From the NCBI RefSeq assembly GCF_014803405.1, contig NZ_JACYFG010000040.1, positions 248,001 through 312,000 of the forward strand: DNA of 64,000 nt, read 5' to 3'. The translations under genes and the position numbers were made by a program. The DNA comes from Pelagicoccus enzymogenes. Lineage in GTDB: Bacteria > Verrucomicrobiota > Verrucomicrobiia > Opitutales > Opitutaceae. Below the pieces are notes generated by a model. The model was not told the DNA's origin. It was given only the letters and a program-made list of their open reading frames with translations, and ran no database searches. Shown here in pieces: positions 32,922 through 41,892 of the stretch (position 1 is the first letter of the stretch; every line of letters begins with the position of its first letter).

Positions 32922-34017
32922 GAACTTCATCGACGCCAAAGTCGTCCGCACCCTGTCCCAACTCGTCAAAGCCGCGTATCCAGAATTCGACGACAAGCGA
33001 TTCCAAAAGCGCTGCCTCGCCAAGCTCGACGCCCTCGAGCTCAAGCAGCGCGCCGCCCTGCTAGCCGAAGAGCTCTGGCGGGAGCTTCCCGACGACCCGA
33101 GCCAAGCCTTCGAAGTCGCCCGCCAAGCCATCCTGCCCGTCCCCCTCCTCGAAGAGGACGACTCCTTCGACGGCTGGCTCTTCATGGCCTTCAATTCCCT
33201 GCTCACCGCCCATGGGCTGGAAGCCCCGGACGCCGCCCTCAAGCTCGTCCCGGAAGTCACCCAACGCTTCACCGCCGAATTCGGCATCCGCGTATTCCTT
33301 ATCCACAAGCCCGAGAAAGTCTTCCCGCTGCTTCAGCGCTGGGCCATGGATTCCAACCACAACCTGCGGCGCCTGGTCTCCGAAGGCACCCGCCCCCGCT
33401 TGCCCTGGGGCGAGCAGATCACCGCCTTTGTGCAGGACCCCCGCCCCGTCCTGCCGCTTCTGGAGCTCCTCAAGGACGACCCCTCCGAATACGTCCGCCG
33501 CTCCGTCGCCAACAACCTCAACGACATCTCCAAGGACAACCCCCAGCTCATGCTCGACACCGTCGAGGCCTGGCTGGCCGACGCCAGTCCGCAGCGCCAG
33601 CGCCTGCTCAAGCACGCCTGCCGCAGCCTCGTCAAGCAAGGCCACCCACGCTGCCTCAAGCTCCTCGGCTACCAGGCTCCCAAGCTCAAGGTCGCTGGCT
33701 TCTCCGCCAGCCCGCGCTCCCTCAAGCTCGGCGAAAAGCTCGTCCTCCAGCTGGAACTCCAGTCCACCGCCCCGCAAACGCAGCAGCTCATCGTCGACTA
33801 CCGCTTCCACTTCGTAAAAGCCAACGGCCAAACCTCCCCCAAAGTCTTCAAAGGCGCCACCCTCACCCTCGCCCCCAAAGCGAAAAGGTCCCTCCAGAAG
33901 AGCTTCCATCTGAAACCAATTACCACCCGCAAGTACTACACAGGAGAAAACACCGTCGATCTGCTCGTAAACGGCAAACCGCTCGCATCCATTCCCTTCC
34001 ACCTAAGCGTATCCTAA
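32908..34017 (+). CDS. alkC: AlkC-type DNA alkylation repair protein with C-terminal Ig-like domain
   Basis: A 369-residue protein. Residues 1-255 are HEAT-like helical repeats of the AlkC/AlkD glycosylase superfamily (FQKRCLAKLDALELKQRAALLAEELW, LFMAFNSLLTAHGLE, DSNHNLRRLVSEGTRPRLPW, DDPSEYVRRSVANNLNDISKDNP). These proteins excise N3-alkylated bases such as 3-methyladenine. The SEGTRPRLPW segment is characteristic of AlkC. Residues about 265-369 are an all-beta, Ig-like domain (LKLGEKLVLQLELQS, YYTGENTVDLLVNGKPLASIPF), as in the Ig-bearing AlkC subgroup. It overlaps the MscS gene and is 25 bp from tamB. The symbol is by resemblance. Confidence 0.87.
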   Translation: MEPFKNFIDAKVVRTLSQLVKAAYPEFDDKRFQKRCLAKLDALELKQRAALLAEELWRELPDDPSQAFEVARQAILPVPLLEEDDSFDGWLFMAFNSLLTAHGLEAPDAALKLVPEVTQRFTAEFGIRVFLIHKPEKVFPLLQRWAMDSNHNLRRLVSEGTRPRLPWGEQITAFVQDPRPVLPLLELLKDDPSEYVRRSVANNLNDISKDNPQLMLDTVEAWLADASPQRQRLLKHACRSLVKQGHPRCLKLLGYQAPKLKVAGFSASPRSLKLGEKLVLQLELQSTAPQTQQLIVDYRFHFVKANGQTSPKVFKGATLTLAPKAKRSLQKSFHLKPITTRKYYTGENTVDLLVNGKPLASIPFHLSVS

Positions 34018-34042
34018 GTGACCCATCCGCTCAGTTCCATCG

Positions 34043-37000
34043 ATGTCCAAACCTAAAAGTCCCGCCAAGCCCCCACGCTTCCGCAAGACCAAACGCGCCA
34101 TCCTAGCCGCGACGGGATTCCTGTTTCTCGCCCTTCTCAGCTTTCCCTTCTGGTCCGCCTGGATCGCCAAGCCAATCGCCGCCAGCTTCGGCGTCGAAAT
34201 CGGTTCCGTGCAACGACTCACTTGGACCCGCTGGCAACTCCGTGAGATCTCCACCGAACAGGCCGGCGTCCAATTGAAAGTCGGCCAAGTCGAGCTCCCC
34301 TCGCCCACAAAACTCCTTTTCGAGCACCTCTCCTCCGAACCCGCAACCCAATCCCTCGAGCTCGAGAACTGGCAGCTCGACATCGTCGCCCCGGCGACCG
34401 AGGACGCCCCCCAAAACCAGGAGCCAATCACGCTTGCTAAAATCATCCGCCTCGCAAATGGCGCCCTCGAGCAGCTCAGCAACTACCTTTCCCAAATTAC
34501 CCTCAGCTCCGGCGCCGTAACCCTCAATGGCCAGCCAACGCTCGAAGTCGCAAGCCTGGAGCTCAGCCCCAAGGAACTCTCCGCCGCTCTTCAGCACACG
34601 CCCAGCCAGACCGAGACCAAACTGCAAGCCCGCTTCGCCGCCGACCGTCCTTGGCAACTCGCCGCCCAGCTCCCCCAGCACCAACTCGTCCTCGAGGCCG
34701 AAGTTCAGGCCACCGAGACCGACGCCAGCCTCGTAGGCGAACTGCGAAGCCACCAAAACGCGATCGAGCTGCAAGCGGATTGGAGCCGCTCCCTCGTTCC
34801 CGACAAGGCCACCATCCAGAGCAACGACTTCGAGCTCGACCAACGCTACGCCTTTTGGGGATCCGCCCCGCCCCTCGCCGTTGACTTGCTGGCGAATTGG
34901 ACCGGGCAAGGCTTCGATTACCGTATCGACGCTTTCGATACCACCGACCTAAGCGGCGACTCCAGAATCCAGCTAGCGGGCATCGGTTCGCAAACCTACC
35001 TGGAAATCGAAACCGCCAAAGTCGACCTGCCTTGGCTCACCGTTGAGAGCGACAGGCCCATACGCCTCGACTTCTCCTTGGACAACCCCTTGGAAGCCGC
35101 CCAACTCGAAGCCAAACTCGACCTCGGAAAACTTCCCTTCATCGAGGCCAGCGGAAAACTCGACGCCCTCCTGAAAACCCGCACCTCGCCCGAGGGCTTG
35201 CCTATCCTCACTGCCGACTTGCAGGGCGCAAATATAACACTCTGGGACAGCACCCTGGAAAGCCTGTCCGCCAACGTGGACCTGCTCGGCCAAGAGGCTA
35301 CCATCCAGACCTTCGACATCCGCTCCGCCGCAGGCTCCACGGCTCACCTCACCGGAGGCTACGAAATCAAGGAGCAACGGTTTCTCGACTCCCAACTCAC
35401 CCTCCACCTCGAAAACGAATCCCAACGCCTGAGGGACTTGATGCCACCCATCGAATGGCAGACCCTCGACGGCGACCTCCGCCTCGTCGGCCCCTTGGCC
35501 GACCCCCAATTCGAAGGACACCTTGCCTTCGCTACCCTGCAGCTCTCCAGCACTCAGCCCTTCTCGGTCAAATCGCACCTAAGAGGCACCCTCAACCAAC
35601 TGGACGCTGAGCTGCAAGCGGCGAACGAGCTCGAAACCCTGGCCCTCGCCCTCCACCTCGAACGCACCCCGCAGCAAGCAACCGTAAAGCTCTCCCAACT
35701 CGACCTCGCCCGAGCCTCCGGCGAGCCCATCCTCACCCTCGAAGAAGCCGGCACCGTCACCTACGACCTCCAGCAAGCAAGCATCGAGTCCTCAGGCATC
35801 CTGCTCGCAGGTCCGCAGGGACAACAGCTGGAACTGAGCTCCCTGCGGCTCACCAACTCCCAATTCGCCCTCCACGCCACCGCCATCGACTTCGAGACCG
35901 ACGTCTTCAACAACTGGCTCGCTTCCCCAGTCCCAAGCTTGCGCATCCAAGATTTCGATACGCAGGCCAGCCTCAGCGAAACCCAATCCCAAATCACCAC
36001 TTCCGGCTCCGCCTCCTGGACCCTCAAGGAATCCAGCAACGTCAACCTGTCCTGGCTCGCCAAGTCCGACCCCAAACGCTCCGACAGCCTGAGCATCGAC
36101 CACCTCGAAGTCGGGGCCGACTCCAAGCACATCCTCGTTGCCGAGGGCCATTTCCCCATCTCCGTCAATTGGGCTCAAGGAGCCCCCAAAACCAAAATCC
36201 ACCAAGACGCCCCGCTCGCCTTCTCGCTCCAGTCCTCGCCTCACCCCGACTTCTGGGCCTCGCTCGAAAGCCTCTTTCCCATCGCCCTCAAACGCCCCGT
36301 CATCAAGGCTCAGCTCTCCGGCACCCTTAACGACCCGCAAGGCACCTTCGACTTCAAGCTCGCGTCGCTCGACTGGCGCCACCCGAACGACGCCAGCCGA
36401 AACATCCAACTCCAAGACCTCTCCGCCTCCCTGCTCGCCGACTCCCAAGGCCTCGCCATCAAGACCTTCGAAGCCCACGCCGGCAAAAACGCCGTCCACG
36501 CGAGCGCCACCCTTCCCATCGGACAAACCTCCCTCCTGGACCTCGCTCGCGACAGCCAAAAACTCGACTTCTCCCCGCTCACCGGGCAAGCCCGCGTGGA
36601 ACTGCTCGAGCTGGAGGCTCTAAAAAGCTGGCTGCCTCCCGTCCTGCGATACGAGGGAAAAGCTCAAATCGACGTCAACTTTGACGCGGGCGAAATTTCC
36701 GCGGTCGCGAACATCGAAAACCTCGCCACTCGCCCCCTCCCGCCGCTGGGAGCCCTCTCCAAGATTTCCGGCCAAGTCGAGCTCGCCGAGGGAATCTGGC
36801 GAATCCAGAGGGTACGCGGACTGGCTGAGAAAAGCCCCTTCACTCTCACCGGCACAGCCGACCTCAACGACTTCTCCAACCCGCTCTACGACCTAGCTTT
36901 TTCCAGCAAGGAATTCCCGCTGGTACGCGACGACGGATTGCTCTTCAGCGGCGATATCAACCTACAGCTCGTATCCGAAAACCAAGAGCCGCCCCTCCTC

Positions 37001-37759
37001 AAAGGATCGCTCAACCTCACCAAAGGCCTCTTTCTCATAGAGCCGGACTTGCTGGCGAGCTCCACCAAGACCGTCAGCTCGCGACCGCCCTACTTTTCCG
37101 TCGAGCAAGAGCCATTCGACGAATGGGGCATCGATATCGATATTCGCGGAAACGAGTTCCTGCGCGTCTCCAACTCCTTTTTCGAAGGCACCCTCTCCGC
37201 TGAATTCGACCTGGAAGGTACCCTCGGCACGCCCCTGCTCATCGGTAAGGCAGAAACGAATACAGGCCGCATCTTCTTCCCCGCCAGTTCGCTAAGGCTA
37301 AAGTCGGGACAAGCCTACATCACCCGCGATCGCCCCTCCGAGCTGCAGCTGGAAGCCATCGCCGAGGGCCGACTCTTCGCCTACGACATCAACCTCGACG
37401 TCGGCGGCACCGTGGACGATCCCGAGCTCGTCATCACCTCCAACCCCGCCCTCACCCAAGTCGAAGCTCTGCTCCTGCTTACCACGGGGGCGCTGCCCGA
37501 CGCCCAAGGGAACCTCGCCCAAAAGTCAGCCACCTCCCTCGGACTCTTCATCGGCAAAGGGCTCTTCAAAAAACTCACCGGCGGCAACAGCGACTCCGCC
37601 AGCAAGCTCAGCCTGGAAGTCGGGCAAGACATCTCCCTGCAAGGAAAGAAGACCATCGACGCCAGCTACCAATTGACCGAGGACTTGGAAATCGAAGGCG
37701 AGTACGACAAGCGCGACGAATTCAACGCCAACCTTAAATGGACCATCTTCAAGCGATGA
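34043..37759 (+). CDS. tamB: TamB-like translocation and assembly protein
   Basis: A 1238-residue AsmA/TamB-class protein. A single N-terminal membrane anchor (about 18-42: RAILAATGFLFLALLSFPFW) is followed by a very long repetitive beta-strand region typical of a hydrophobic groove spanning the periplasm. The C-terminal TamB domain ends with LVITSNPALTQVEALLLLTTG, GKGLFKKLTGG and LEIEGEYDKRDEFNANLKW. TamB-type proteins carry phospholipid to, or assemble proteins in, the outer membrane together with TamA, whose gene overlaps this stop codon (ATGA). Length is close to E. coli TamB (1259). A G/A/L-rich low-complexity composition is normal for the family. Confidence 0.93.
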   Translation: MSKPKSPAKPPRFRKTKRAILAATGFLFLALLSFPFWSAWIAKPIAASFGVEIGSVQRLTWTRWQLREISTEQAGVQLKVGQVELPSPTKLLFEHLSSEPATQSLELENWQLDIVAPATEDAPQNQEPITLAKIIRLANGALEQLSNYLSQITLSSGAVTLNGQPTLEVASLELSPKELSAALQHTPSQTETKLQARFAADRPWQLAAQLPQHQLVLEAEVQATETDASLVGELRSHQNAIELQADWSRSLVPDKATIQSNDFELDQRYAFWGSAPPLAVDLLANWTGQGFDYRIDAFDTTDLSGDSRIQLAGIGSQTYLEIETAKVDLPWLTVESDRPIRLDFSLDNPLEAAQLEAKLDLGKLPFIEASGKLDALLKTRTSPEGLPILTADLQGANITLWDSTLESLSANVDLLGQEATIQTFDIRSAAGSTAHLTGGYEIKEQRFLDSQLTLHLENESQRLRDLMPPIEWQTLDGDLRLVGPLADPQFEGHLAFATLQLSSTQPFSVKSHLRGTLNQLDAELQAANELETLALALHLERTPQQATVKLSQLDLARASGEPILTLEEAGTVTYDLQQASIESSGILLAGPQGQQLELSSLRLTNSQFALHATAIDFETDVFNNWLASPVPSLRIQDFDTQASLSETQSQITTSGSASWTLKESSNVNLSWLAKSDPKRSDSLSIDHLEVGADSKHILVAEGHFPISVNWAQGAPKTKIHQDAPLAFSLQSSPHPDFWASLESLFPIALKRPVIKAQLSGTLNDPQGTFDFKLASLDWRHPNDASRNIQLQDLSASLLADSQGLAIKTFEAHAGKNAVHASATLPIGQTSLLDLARDSQKLDFSPLTGQARVELLELEALKSWLPPVLRYEGKAQIDVNFDAGEISAVANIENLATRPLPPLGALSKISGQVELAEGIWRIQRVRGLAEKSPFTLTGTADLNDFSNPLYDLAFSSKEFPLVRDDGLLFSGDINLQLVSENQEPPLLKGSLNLTKGLFLIEPDLLASSTKTVSSRPPYFSVEQEPFDEWGIDIDIRGNEFLRVSNSFFEGTLSAEFDLEGTLGTPLLIGKAETNTGRIFFPASSLRLKSGQAYITRDRPSELQLEAIAEGRLFAYDINLDVGGTVDDPELVITSNPALTQVEALLLLTTGALPDAQGNLAQKSATSLGLFIGKGLFKKLTGGNSDSASKLSLEVGQDISLQGKKTIDASYQLTEDLEIEGEYDKRDEFNANLKWTIFKR

Positions 37760-39924
37760 CCCGAGACGTACTTCATCCAGCAGGATACGACCTTGTGTCG
37801 CGATCACGCTTCGCTCTTCACGTAGGGCTGCCGCTCGCGGCACGCCGCATTGCCCTCAGTCCGAGGCCGCTCCTTTCCATTCTCCTAACCTTCCTTATCG
37901 CCCAACTCTCGCCCCTCGACGCCGCCCCCGTGAAGGTTGGCGGATTCGGACTTTTCGGCAACGCCGAGCTGCGCAGCTCGCTGCGCCTGCTCGAAATCGA
38001 AGAGGGCGAATTGGATGCCCAAAAAATCGACGACGCCGCCTTCCTCCTCCTCACACGCCTCACCCAAAACGGCTACCTCGACGCCCAAGTCAGCGCCACC
38101 TATCGAACCGCCGACGAGGAAGAGCACACCGCGAGCTGGTCCGCGCCTTTCGAACCAAAAATCCCAGAAGGCGTAGTGGCCACCGAACTACGTTTCCAAA
38201 TCGACGAGGGCACCCTCTACTACTACCAAGACGTCACCATCGACGGCCTCGTATCCTTGCCAGTCGAGGAAGCGAAGAGCTACATCATTCCCGATACCTC
38301 GCTCTATTCCCGCAAAAAGGACCGTTCCTACTCGCCGAACATCCTTTCCAATCACCAAAAACAGCTCACCGCTGCCCTCGTAGCCATCGGCCGGACCGAC
38401 GCGAAAGTGACCGCTAGCTCCATCGAGCTCGATAAAGCGACCGGCGCCGTAAACGTCACCTTCCAAGTCAGCGAAGGCCCGCTCTACAAGATCACCCAAG
38501 CCGAAGCGCACTACCTGAGAGAGGAGAATCTGGTCGAGACCAAGGAAATCCCGCAAGGAGCCATCTATACCAGAACCTGGGTCGAGGACCAAACCCGAGC
38601 CATCCGCAACGAAGCCTACCGTCTCGGCTATCCGGATACAAAGGTCAGCAACCGCGTCATAAAAGCGACTCCCGAGGAAAACACCGTATCCGTGCACATT
38701 CGCTTCGAAGTGCGCCGCGGGCCTAAAGTTACGCTCACTGGCGTGGAACACAAAGGAGCCACCAACACCCACCTGCCACTGCTCGACCGCAAGACCGACC
38801 TCACGCCCGGCGAACCGCTGGACATTACCAAGGCCGAGGCCGCCCGCCGACGCCTCTCACGCCTCGGCATTTTCGAGCGAATCGATCTGAGCTACCAAGC
38901 CGACGGAACCGGTCAGCGCAAAGCGATATTTGACTACAAACCCGGCGAGCGGATAAAAGCGCAGCTGCTGCTCGGCTACGGCAGCTACGAGCAATTCCGG
39001 GCAGGCCTGCTCGCCCGTCGCGAAAACCTCTTCGGCCGGGCCCATACCCTCTCCTTCGAAGCCATCCGCTCCATCAAGTCTACCAGCGGACGGCTCGACT
39101 ACACCGTGCCCGAGCTGCTCGGAGAATCCATAGACGGCACCTTCGAAATCAATTTCCTAGACCGCCAGGAACTCTACTTCGACCGCGAGGAGCGAGGCGT
39201 GTCCGTCGGACTCTTCAGGCGCTTTCCCCAGCTCCTCACCGACGTGGGAATCGACTACGCCTTGGAACGCAAAGCTTCCAGCGACCCGAAGTTCAACGAG
39301 GAATTCGGCCTGCAAGAGGCGAACATCGGCAGCCTCTCGCTCCGAGCGACTCGGAGCAACATCGACGACATCTTGTACCCTAAGTCCGGATACGAGATCA
39401 GCGGAGTCGTGCGTTACGCGGACGAATCCCTCGGCGGAGAATCGAGCTTCCTCAAACCCGAACTCGGCTTCGCCTACCATAAGCGACTCGGAGATCGCTG
39501 GCTTTTCCACCTGGGAACCAAGGCCGCCCAGATAACCTACCCCGAAGGCGGTCGCGCCAAGATCCCAGACAACGAATTCTACCTCGTCGGCGGCGAAAAC
39601 TCAGTGCGCGGCTACCGTCGCGGCGAAGCCGTTCCGCTAGCCGAAGAAGGAAAACCTACCCGCGTCGAGGCCTACGCTCTGATCAACCTCGAGCTGGAAT
39701 ATCCCATCTTCGATCGCCTCAACATCGTGCTCTTCACCGACGCCGCCCGCGTTTGGGAACGGACAGATACCACCGACGTCTACGAAGACCTCGCGAGCGT
39801 AGGCCTCGGCTTTCGCTACAACACCATCGTCGGTCCGGTGCGACTCGAATACGGCCACAACATCGACCCACGGCCGGAAGACCCCAGAGGCACCGTGCAC
39901 CTCTCGATCGGCTTTCCTTTCTGA
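37756..39924 (+). CDS. tamA: TamA/BamA-family outer-membrane assembly protein
   Basis: A 722-residue Omp85-family protein. POTRA domains occupy about residues 60-400 (VGGFGLFGNAELRSSLRLLE, FQVSEGPLYKITQAE, FEVRRGPKVTLTGVEHKG, AEAARRRLSRLGIFERIDL). The 16-strand barrel follows, with VGGENSVRGYRRGEAVPL (the conserved VRGF/VRGY loop) and the end HLSIGFPF. The ATG at 37756 overlaps the tamB stop as ATGA; 37738 is possible. The segment before the signal-like stretch (PLLSILLTFLIAQL) is about 38 residues, basic, and encoded by palindromic repeats at 37782-37849, so the N-terminus is odd. With TamB it should insert outer-membrane proteins or lipids. Confidence 0.9.
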   Translation: MTRDVLHPAGYDLVSRSRFALHVGLPLAARRIALSPRPLLSILLTFLIAQLSPLDAAPVKVGGFGLFGNAELRSSLRLLEIEEGELDAQKIDDAAFLLLTRLTQNGYLDAQVSATYRTADEEEHTASWSAPFEPKIPEGVVATELRFQIDEGTLYYYQDVTIDGLVSLPVEEAKSYIIPDTSLYSRKKDRSYSPNILSNHQKQLTAALVAIGRTDAKVTASSIELDKATGAVNVTFQVSEGPLYKITQAEAHYLREENLVETKEIPQGAIYTRTWVEDQTRAIRNEAYRLGYPDTKVSNRVIKATPEENTVSVHIRFEVRRGPKVTLTGVEHKGATNTHLPLLDRKTDLTPGEPLDITKAEAARRRLSRLGIFERIDLSYQADGTGQRKAIFDYKPGERIKAQLLLGYGSYEQFRAGLLARRENLFGRAHTLSFEAIRSIKSTSGRLDYTVPELLGESIDGTFEINFLDRQELYFDREERGVSVGLFRRFPQLLTDVGIDYALERKASSDPKFNEEFGLQEANIGSLSLRATRSNIDDILYPKSGYEISGVVRYADESLGGESSFLKPELGFAYHKRLGDRWLFHLGTKAAQITYPEGGRAKIPDNEFYLVGGENSVRGYRRGEAVPLAEEGKPTRVEAYALINLELEYPIFDRLNIVLFTDAARVWERTDTTDVYEDLASVGLGFRYNTIVGPVRLEYGHNIDPRPEDPRGTVHLSIGFPF
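37782..37849. repeat. Palindromic repeats of both families inside the 5' end of tamA
   Basis: 37782-37804 is a REP family 1 unit (core ACGACCTTGTGTCGC), like those at 1864-1921. 37822-37849 is family 2, copy 2, with the perfect hairpin TGCCGC-TC-GCGGCA and 26 of 28 bases shared with 25147-25174. Relative to copy 1 the stem base change T to C restores a Watson-Crick pair. The block is in frame in tamA and encodes its basic N-terminal segment. Confidence 0.65.
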
Positions 39925-39956
39925 CAAGCCGCCTTGCGGCAGCTTCGCTGAGAGCG

Positions 39957-40136
39957 CTAAACGTCGCTCGAATCGGAAACCACGAGCGGCTCCGAATTTT
40001 CGCTAACGCATGCCTCGCGGGCGGCGTTCTCCCAGAATGCCTGGGCAAACGCAGTTTTGTTTCCAGCTAGAAACTTGCGCAGGCACTCCTGGTCGCGAGC
40101 TGCAGCGATTTCCTCGTTTGGGTTTGCGAATTTCAT
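39957..40136 (-). CDS. Small hypothetical protein, 59 residues
   Basis: An ATG-to-TAG frame in the 372-bp gap after tamA, antisense to its neighbours. The product is balanced and soluble-looking: MKFANPNEEIAAARDQECLR, then a helical KFLAGNKTAFAQAFWENAARE and a polar tail. The residue mix is that of a real helical protein, but the ribosome site is weak (only AT-rich sequence precedes the ATG). No family is recognised. The tail of 39925-39950 has a small hairpin GCCGC-CTT-GCGGC; the AT-rich 40137-40200 could be a promoter for this gene or for the downstream gene at 40297. Confidence 0.4.
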   Translation of the reverse strand: MKFANPNEEIAAARDQECLRKFLAGNKTAFAQAFWENAAREACVSENSEPLVVSDSSDV

Positions 40137-40296
40137 AAATTTGTTAATTCTATCGGCTACGTTTGCTAAAACTGTATTTTTTTAATAAGTACGCAAACGC
40201 ACCCAAGTCACAGAGCCAGCGGCGCGCTAACCTTTCCCGATTCCTCAACATCGCTCCCGAAACTCCGTTACTTAGCGAGCCAACCCTCGCTTTTCC

Positions 40297-41775
40297 ATGC
40301 CGAAATTCCCACTCGCAGTCTTCTGCCTCGCTGTATTCTGCTTCCTCGCGACTCGCTCAATGATCGTCGAGGACTCTCGCACGCTTTCCCATAAGAACGC
40401 TCCCACAAAAGAGGCAAAGACTTCGGCTCCATCAATCCCCGCTGAGATTCCCCCATCGCGGCCAGACCCGCTACCAGCGAACCCGTTCACCCAACTTGCC
40501 GACTCGCTCTTCCACGGCGAACTCAAGAAAGGCAGCGCCGCCTACGAGACGCTGTCTTCCCTCTTCCTCGAGTGGGGAGCAGCCGACCCGCATGCCGCCA
40601 TGGCATACCTCGAACAAGCTCCCAAAGGGAAACAACGCTTCGCTAAGGCTGTCCTGCGTGGATGGGCCCAAAGCGGCGATTTCCTCGCTGCTCGAGTCTG
40701 GATCCAGAGCAACATCGCTCCTCAACTTGCCACGCCATTTTACGCAGCCCTGATCGACGGACTTGGTGATATCGATCGGCCCGAAGAATCCATCGAGCTA
40801 GCGCTCAGCACCGAAGCAAAAGCTCGGCCCGCCCTCCTGCAACGCGCCATCGAAAACTGGGCTTCCCAAGACCTCGCCGCCGCTTCCCGCTGGATCGAAG
40901 CGAACGAGTCCTCCCTCTCTCCCCGCGAACAGAACCGAGCCCTCAGCGGATACGCCAAGGCATGGGCCAAGAAGTCGCCCGCCACGGCATCATCCTGGGC
41001 GCAATCCCTTCCACCCGGCCGGACTCGCGACAACGCTCTGCTCGCAGCCTTCGACGAATGGGTACAGAGAGATGCAACCAAGGCGGGTTACTGGATCTTC
41101 AGTCAAAAGCCGGACGAATCGATTAAGAAAGTCCTCTCCCAAAACGCTCATCTGGTAGCCCACGTCAACCCGCAGGTAGCCTTCGAGTTCATCGAAAACG
41201 ATCCCGCGAACGAAGAGGATCCCTACCGCATGCGCGGGCACCTCGCCATGGCTTTGGATAACGTCATGCACAAGGCTCCCGCCGCAGCAGCCCCCTATAT
41301 CAAACGCGTCGAAGCCCAAACCCTGGCCGCCGCGAGCGAAGGCCTCACCCACGCCCCCTACCAAGTTTCCAATCAATCTTATGTCGAGATGGTCAACCGA
41401 TGGGCCGCTTCCGACGAGGATGCCGCCTTCGCCTACCTGGATACCGCCTCCAACCTCAGCGAGGCCGATCGCGAAGCGATCAAGCAAGGAGCAATCGACA
41501 GGCTGCAGACCACCGACCCCGACAAAGCTGCCTACTACTTGTACAAACGCTGGCAAGACGCCGACCAGGTTAACGCGCTGCAATTCGCCGCCTCGACCAC
41601 CAAGGACCATCTCGACATTTCCGTATCCAATATTAAGTCACACTATCAATCTATCGCCCAGGCTTGGGCCAAATCAGACCCAGAAACCGTGGGTTACTAC
41701 CTGGAACGGCAAGAAATCCTTGATCCCGAAGAAACCGCGGAGCTGCTCGTCGCCATACAGCCTTTCGACGGCTAG
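40297..41775 (+). CDS. Exported helical-repeat protein with WAxxDPxxA repeats
   Basis: A 492-residue protein with an N-terminal signal or anchor (PLAVFCLAVFCFLATRSM) and a proline-rich linker, then helical repeats of about 30-40 residues. A tryptophan motif recurs: WGAADPHAAMAYLEQ, WASQDLAAASRWIEA, WAKKSPATASSWAQS, WVQRDATKAGYWIF, WAASDEDAAFAYLD and WAKSDPETVGYYLERQ. The arrangement is a TPR/Sel1-like solenoid and resembles secreted repeat proteins common in Verrucomicrobiota. Catalytic motifs are absent, so a binding or scaffold role in the periplasm is most likely. It is monocistronic, with a terminator at 41837-41859. Confidence 0.75.
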   Translation: MPKFPLAVFCLAVFCFLATRSMIVEDSRTLSHKNAPTKEAKTSAPSIPAEIPPSRPDPLPANPFTQLADSLFHGELKKGSAAYETLSSLFLEWGAADPHAAMAYLEQAPKGKQRFAKAVLRGWAQSGDFLAARVWIQSNIAPQLATPFYAALIDGLGDIDRPEESIELALSTEAKARPALLQRAIENWASQDLAAASRWIEANESSLSPREQNRALSGYAKAWAKKSPATASSWAQSLPPGRTRDNALLAAFDEWVQRDATKAGYWIFSQKPDESIKKVLSQNAHLVAHVNPQVAFEFIENDPANEEDPYRMRGHLAMALDNVMHKAPAAAAPYIKRVEAQTLAAASEGLTHAPYQVSNQSYVEMVNRWAASDEDAAFAYLDTASNLSEADREAIKQGAIDRLQTTDPDKAAYYLYKRWQDADQVNALQFAASTTKDHLDISVSNIKSHYQSIAQAWAKSDPETVGYYLERQEILDPEETAELLVAIQPFDG

Positions 41776-41836
41776 AGCGATCGCTTGGCAGCGCCAGAAA
41801 AGCGATTCCGCAAAGACAGAGGAACTCGCGATTAGC

Positions 41837-41859
41837 AGGGCTCCCGCCGAGGGAGCCCT
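41837..41859. terminator. Terminator between convergent genes
   Basis: Stem AGGGCTCCC / GGGAGCCCT with a 5-base loop, followed on the plus strand by TTCCC and on the minus strand preceded by a run of T (CCTTTTTTTGGG). It is 61 bp after the helical-repeat gene and 34 bp beyond the stop of the Met/His-rich gene, so it may serve both. Confidence 0.65.
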
Positions 41860-41892
41860 TTCCCAAAAAAAGGGCCTGTAGTCGTGAAACAA

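Noticed and set aside
31215-33308. One 697-codon minus-strand open frame covering the DMT transporter and beyond
   Set aside because: Only the 3' part is a transporter. The 5' part runs antisense through the MscS and AlkC genes and is low-complexity, so the start was set at 32111.
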